This document shows, piece after piece, positions 6,325-7,902 of a stretch of 7,902 nucleotides of DNA (the first letter of the stretch is position 1; each line of letters opens with the position of its first letter). The notes under the pieces are model-generated. The model worked only from the letters and a program-made list of their open reading frames with translations. It was not told where the DNA came from and made no database searches. The position numbers and the translations under genes were made by a program. Source of the DNA: an uncultured bacterium (GTDB taxonomy: Bacteria; Desulfobacterota; Desulfobulbia; Desulfobulbales; Desulfobulbaceae). Where the stretch lies: NCBI GenBank assembly GCA_903896915.1, contig CAITZN010000507.1, forward strand, positions 1 to 7,902. The letters run 5' to 3'.

Positions 6325-7254
6325 TTAGCTCATATCGTAGTCTTTTCTAAACCGCATTATTTTCAGTGGATCGACTAACCGCCCCTCAGGTGACCGAGGA
6401 TGTGGTAGTCGTCCACGGTTAAAGGGATCTTCAGGCAATATTCCGTTAGTACTGAAATATCCATTCCCCCAGGACCCATCCGGAGAATTTGGATCGGCCA
6501 CCTGACCCTCTCTGTTAAGCCAGTGGCGGTTTCTAGCCTCGACTTCGGCGTTGGTTTTTAAGTCCGGTGCTCCGTCAGCAGATGCATAAAAAAAGCGATC
6601 GATATCAATCCACCCCTGTAACGTTTTGCGAGTAAATTTAGCGAGTTGAGGAGCAGCTGAATCATCTGGATACGTCTTCCTTTTGACGCTGTCGAAACAA
6701 TTTATTCTATCAACTTTTTGCCAATTCCTTTGTCTTTTTTCATCGTATGCCATCGGAAGCCATTTAGGAGGAGTACATTGCCCACCTTCTACCGTTCTCC
6801 AGGCTATAATTGCCTCATCAACATCTCCTCCCTCTATAATTTGATCAATAAAATATTCATTATAAAAAACATCCAGGGAGATACCTACATGTTGTCCGGG
6901 CCAGATGCAGATGTCTCCGGGGCTTGGCCATAGTGCCTCAGAGGGATCCCTCCAGGCATAGTCTTTATACTTCGTTTTAAGGAAATCCTTAATTTTTACA
7001 GTATCGAAAGTCGCCACTAACTCCCTGGGCAATTTCATATAATCGAGATAATGCATCACGAAATTAAGGCAGGAAGATGTCCACCCTTTAATAGGAATAT
7101 TATGGTGATTTTCCCAAATATCCATCAATTGCGTGTGAGTATAACCTGTTATCTCAAAGAATTTTGTACCCGGGTCATTAGATTTTACCACCACCCCTGC
7201 AGGAACATTAAGATCTATCCAGCCTAATCCCTTCATACGAAATGGCGAATACAT
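6325..7254 (-). CDS. Putative papain-like (CHAP/NlpC-P60-like) cysteine amidase or peptidase, otherwise unknown
   Basis: I do not recognise this 309-aa protein as a named family. Its residues 55-160 look like a papain-fold amidase: a cysteine at the start of a helix (TSSCLNFVMHYL, C62), then a PGDICIWPG strand-turn (112-120), a histidine in QHVGISL (H122), and TVEGGQ (154-159) where a third polar residue (E157) could sit. Such enzymes cut peptidoglycan peptides or amide bonds. The first ~50 residues (SPFRMKGLGWIDLNVPAG) form a separate short module also found in the broken copy upstream. The C-terminal ~150 residues are rich in W, N, P and G (DPNSPDGSWGNGYFSTNG at 254-271) with no assignment. 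There is no signal peptide or membrane segment, so any action on the cell wall would need another export route. AAGGA lies five nt before the ATG. No immunity-like neighbour is evident. Transcription ends at the terminator at 6127-6156. Confidence 0.75.
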   Translation of the reverse strand: MYSPFRMKGLGWIDLNVPAGVVVKSNDPGTKFFEITGYTHTQLMDIWENHHNIPIKGWTSSCLNFVMHYLDYMKLPRELVATFDTVKIKDFLKTKYKDYAWRDPSEALWPSPGDICIWPGQHVGISLDVFYNEYFIDQIIEGGDVDEAIIAWRTVEGGQCTPPKWLPMAYDEKRQRNWQKVDRINCFDSVKRKTYPDDSAAPQLAKFTRKTLQGWIDIDRFFYASADGAPDLKTNAEVEARNRHWLNREGQVADPNSPDGSWGNGYFSTNGILPEDPFNRGRLPHPRSPEGRLVDPLKIMRFRKDYDMS

Positions 7255-7278
7255 AGTCGTCCTTGAAAAAGCCTTTAT

Positions 7279-7461
7279 TTATTTTGCCAGAGTAGGAAGA
7301 CCCTCATCTGACTTTGCTTGCCAATCATTCATCAAAGATTCGAGACTAAGGTTTGTTAACTGAGTGAACTTTTAGTTCGGGTTTTTGGATTTCACTTCCG
7401 TCCCTGCTGGAACCCAAAGATTTATCCAGTTTAATGCTTTAGTGCGTAGTTCGGATTGCAT
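7279..7461 (-). pseudogene. Truncated paralogue of the downstream papain-like gene (N-terminal remnant with in-frame stop)
   Basis: Read on the minus strand from the ATG at 7461, the product starts MQSELRTKALNWINLWVPAG, then TEVKSKNPN and a TAA (7374-7372). It aligns without gaps to the start of the intact gene (MYSPFRMKGLGWIDLNVPAG). After the stop, the same frame continues as KFTQLTNLSLESLMNDW, matching KFFEITGYTHTQLMDIW, and ends at TAA (7281-7279). So a tandem copy lost most of its length and gained a stop. The 60-codon remnant has lost everything from the catalytic Cys onward. GGAG lies seven nt before its ATG, so a 29-residue peptide could still be made. The intact gene begins 24 bp after the remnant. 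Confidence 0.7.
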
Positions 7462-7683
7462 AGTATAACTCCAGAACACATAAGTGAAACAAGCTTAAGA
7501 GCTAGTTTTGTGTCAACCAGGAGTTTGATCAATATACTGAAATAACATAATATTTAAGTGATAATTTTCGCCTACCGAGATATTGAATTTGCGAAAATAC
7601 CTTATAACATCAGCAAGAAAAGGCTCTCATAAACATTACCCGAAAGTATCAGGAGCAACAAGCATCAAAACGACTACATAACC

Positions 7684-7709
7684 GGAGTTCCTTCTTTAGT
7701 GAGGACTCC
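7684..7709 (-). terminator. Possible weak terminator stem-loop after the ABC permease
   Basis: GGAGTTCCT (7684-7692) and AGGACTCC (7702-7709) form an 8-bp stem with one bulged base and a 9-nt loop, about 30 nt beyond the permease stop on the minus strand. No T-run follows on the minus strand, so termination would be weak. The rest of 7462-7739 is AT-rich and holds no gene. A TTGACA on the minus strand there lacks a matching -10. Confidence 0.35.
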
Positions 7710-7739
7710 AAGGGTAAAAGTTACCGAATTGCTTCAAAA

Positions 7740-7902
7740 TTAATACATCCGATGTCGAAACAGCCAGGTAGCCATGGTCAGCGTGGCAACGGCGATGATC
7801 GACATCGGCCAGAGGTCGTTCCAGAAATATTGCAGAGCAGCGCCTTCGAGAAAAACCCGGCGGACAATGGTCAAAAAATACCGCATCGGATTGAGGTAGG
7901 TC
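7740..7902 (-). CDS. ABC-2 type transporter permease, C-terminal end; truncated by window edge
   Basis: The minus strand encodes 53 residues to a TAA at 7742-7740, beginning TYLNPMRYFLTIVRRVFLEG, then a hydrophobic segment (MSIIAVATLTMATWLF) and the short basic tail RHRMY. NPMRYFLxIVRxxFLxG followed by a last membrane helix is the usual end of ABC-2 permeases of the YbhR/YbhS/YhhJ type, which form the inner-membrane channel of multidrug or lipid exporters. The start, other helices and ATPase partner lie to the right of the window. It runs in the same direction as the papain-like genes but is separated by about 280 bp. Confidence 0.85.
   Translation of the reverse strand, partial: TYLNPMRYFLTIVRRVFLEGAALQYFWNDLWPMSIIAVATLTMATWLFRHRMY

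Noticed and set aside
7279..7461. Recoding of the in-frame stop in the paralogue remnant
   Set aside because: The codon is TAA, not TGA or TAG, and the frame ends soon after with the catalytic part missing, so simple decay is more likely.
7279..7902. ABC permease and papain-like genes as one operon
   Set aside because: They share direction, but about 280 bp of AT-rich sequence with a possible terminator stem separates them, so the link is not supported.

Overview
The window looks like chromosomal DNA of a Gram-negative deltaproteobacterium-like organism, plausibly Desulfobulbales within the Desulfobacterota. This placement is an inference from gene style: an outer-membrane protein whose C-terminal half resembles LbtU-type porins, a hybrid histidine kinase with a long insert in its receiver domain, and moderate GC. 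No rRNA, tRNA, CRISPR array, complete insertion sequence or integrase was seen.

Layout, left to right. (1) 1-1058 (+): the C-terminal part of a hybrid sensor histidine kinase (end of ATPase domain, receiver, Hpt), cut by the window edge. (2) 1297-2448 (-): an exported, probably outer-membrane, LbtU-porin-like protein with an unrecognised N-terminal half and an 8-G run inside its coding strand; a good sigma70-like promoter lies upstream. (3) 2729-4211 (+): a two-gene unit of a membrane-anchored or exported alpha/beta hydrolase, overlapping by 17 nt a dCMP deaminase that resembles the human DCTD type. (4) 4212-4558: a 347-bp gap ending in a strong promoter for (5) 4559-5797 (+), an RhlB-type DEAD-box RNA helicase. 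(6) 5798-6324: a structured region with a long hairpin whose 5' arm matches the 3' end of 16S rRNA, a 39-codon lysine-rich small ORF with a good ribosome binding site, an 11-bp inverted repeat, a four-run G-quadruplex motif on the minus strand, and a bidirectional intrinsic terminator. (7) 6325-7254 (-): an orphan protein with features of a papain-like (CHAP/NlpC-P60-like) cysteine amidase or peptidase, preceded at 7279-7461 by the decayed N-terminal remnant of a tandem paralogue. (8) 7740-7902 (-): the C-terminal end of an ABC-2 type transporter permease, cut by the right edge.

Functional links visible here are few. The hydrolase and deaminase are probably co-transcribed, and the helicase and the small basic protein may form an RNA-related pair. 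The right third (about 6300-7740) reads as accessory DNA: an unfamiliar gene, a broken duplicate and AT-rich flanks. The most unusual items are the papain-like gene with its paralogue remnant, and the anti-Shine-Dalgarno-like hairpin before the small basic ORF.
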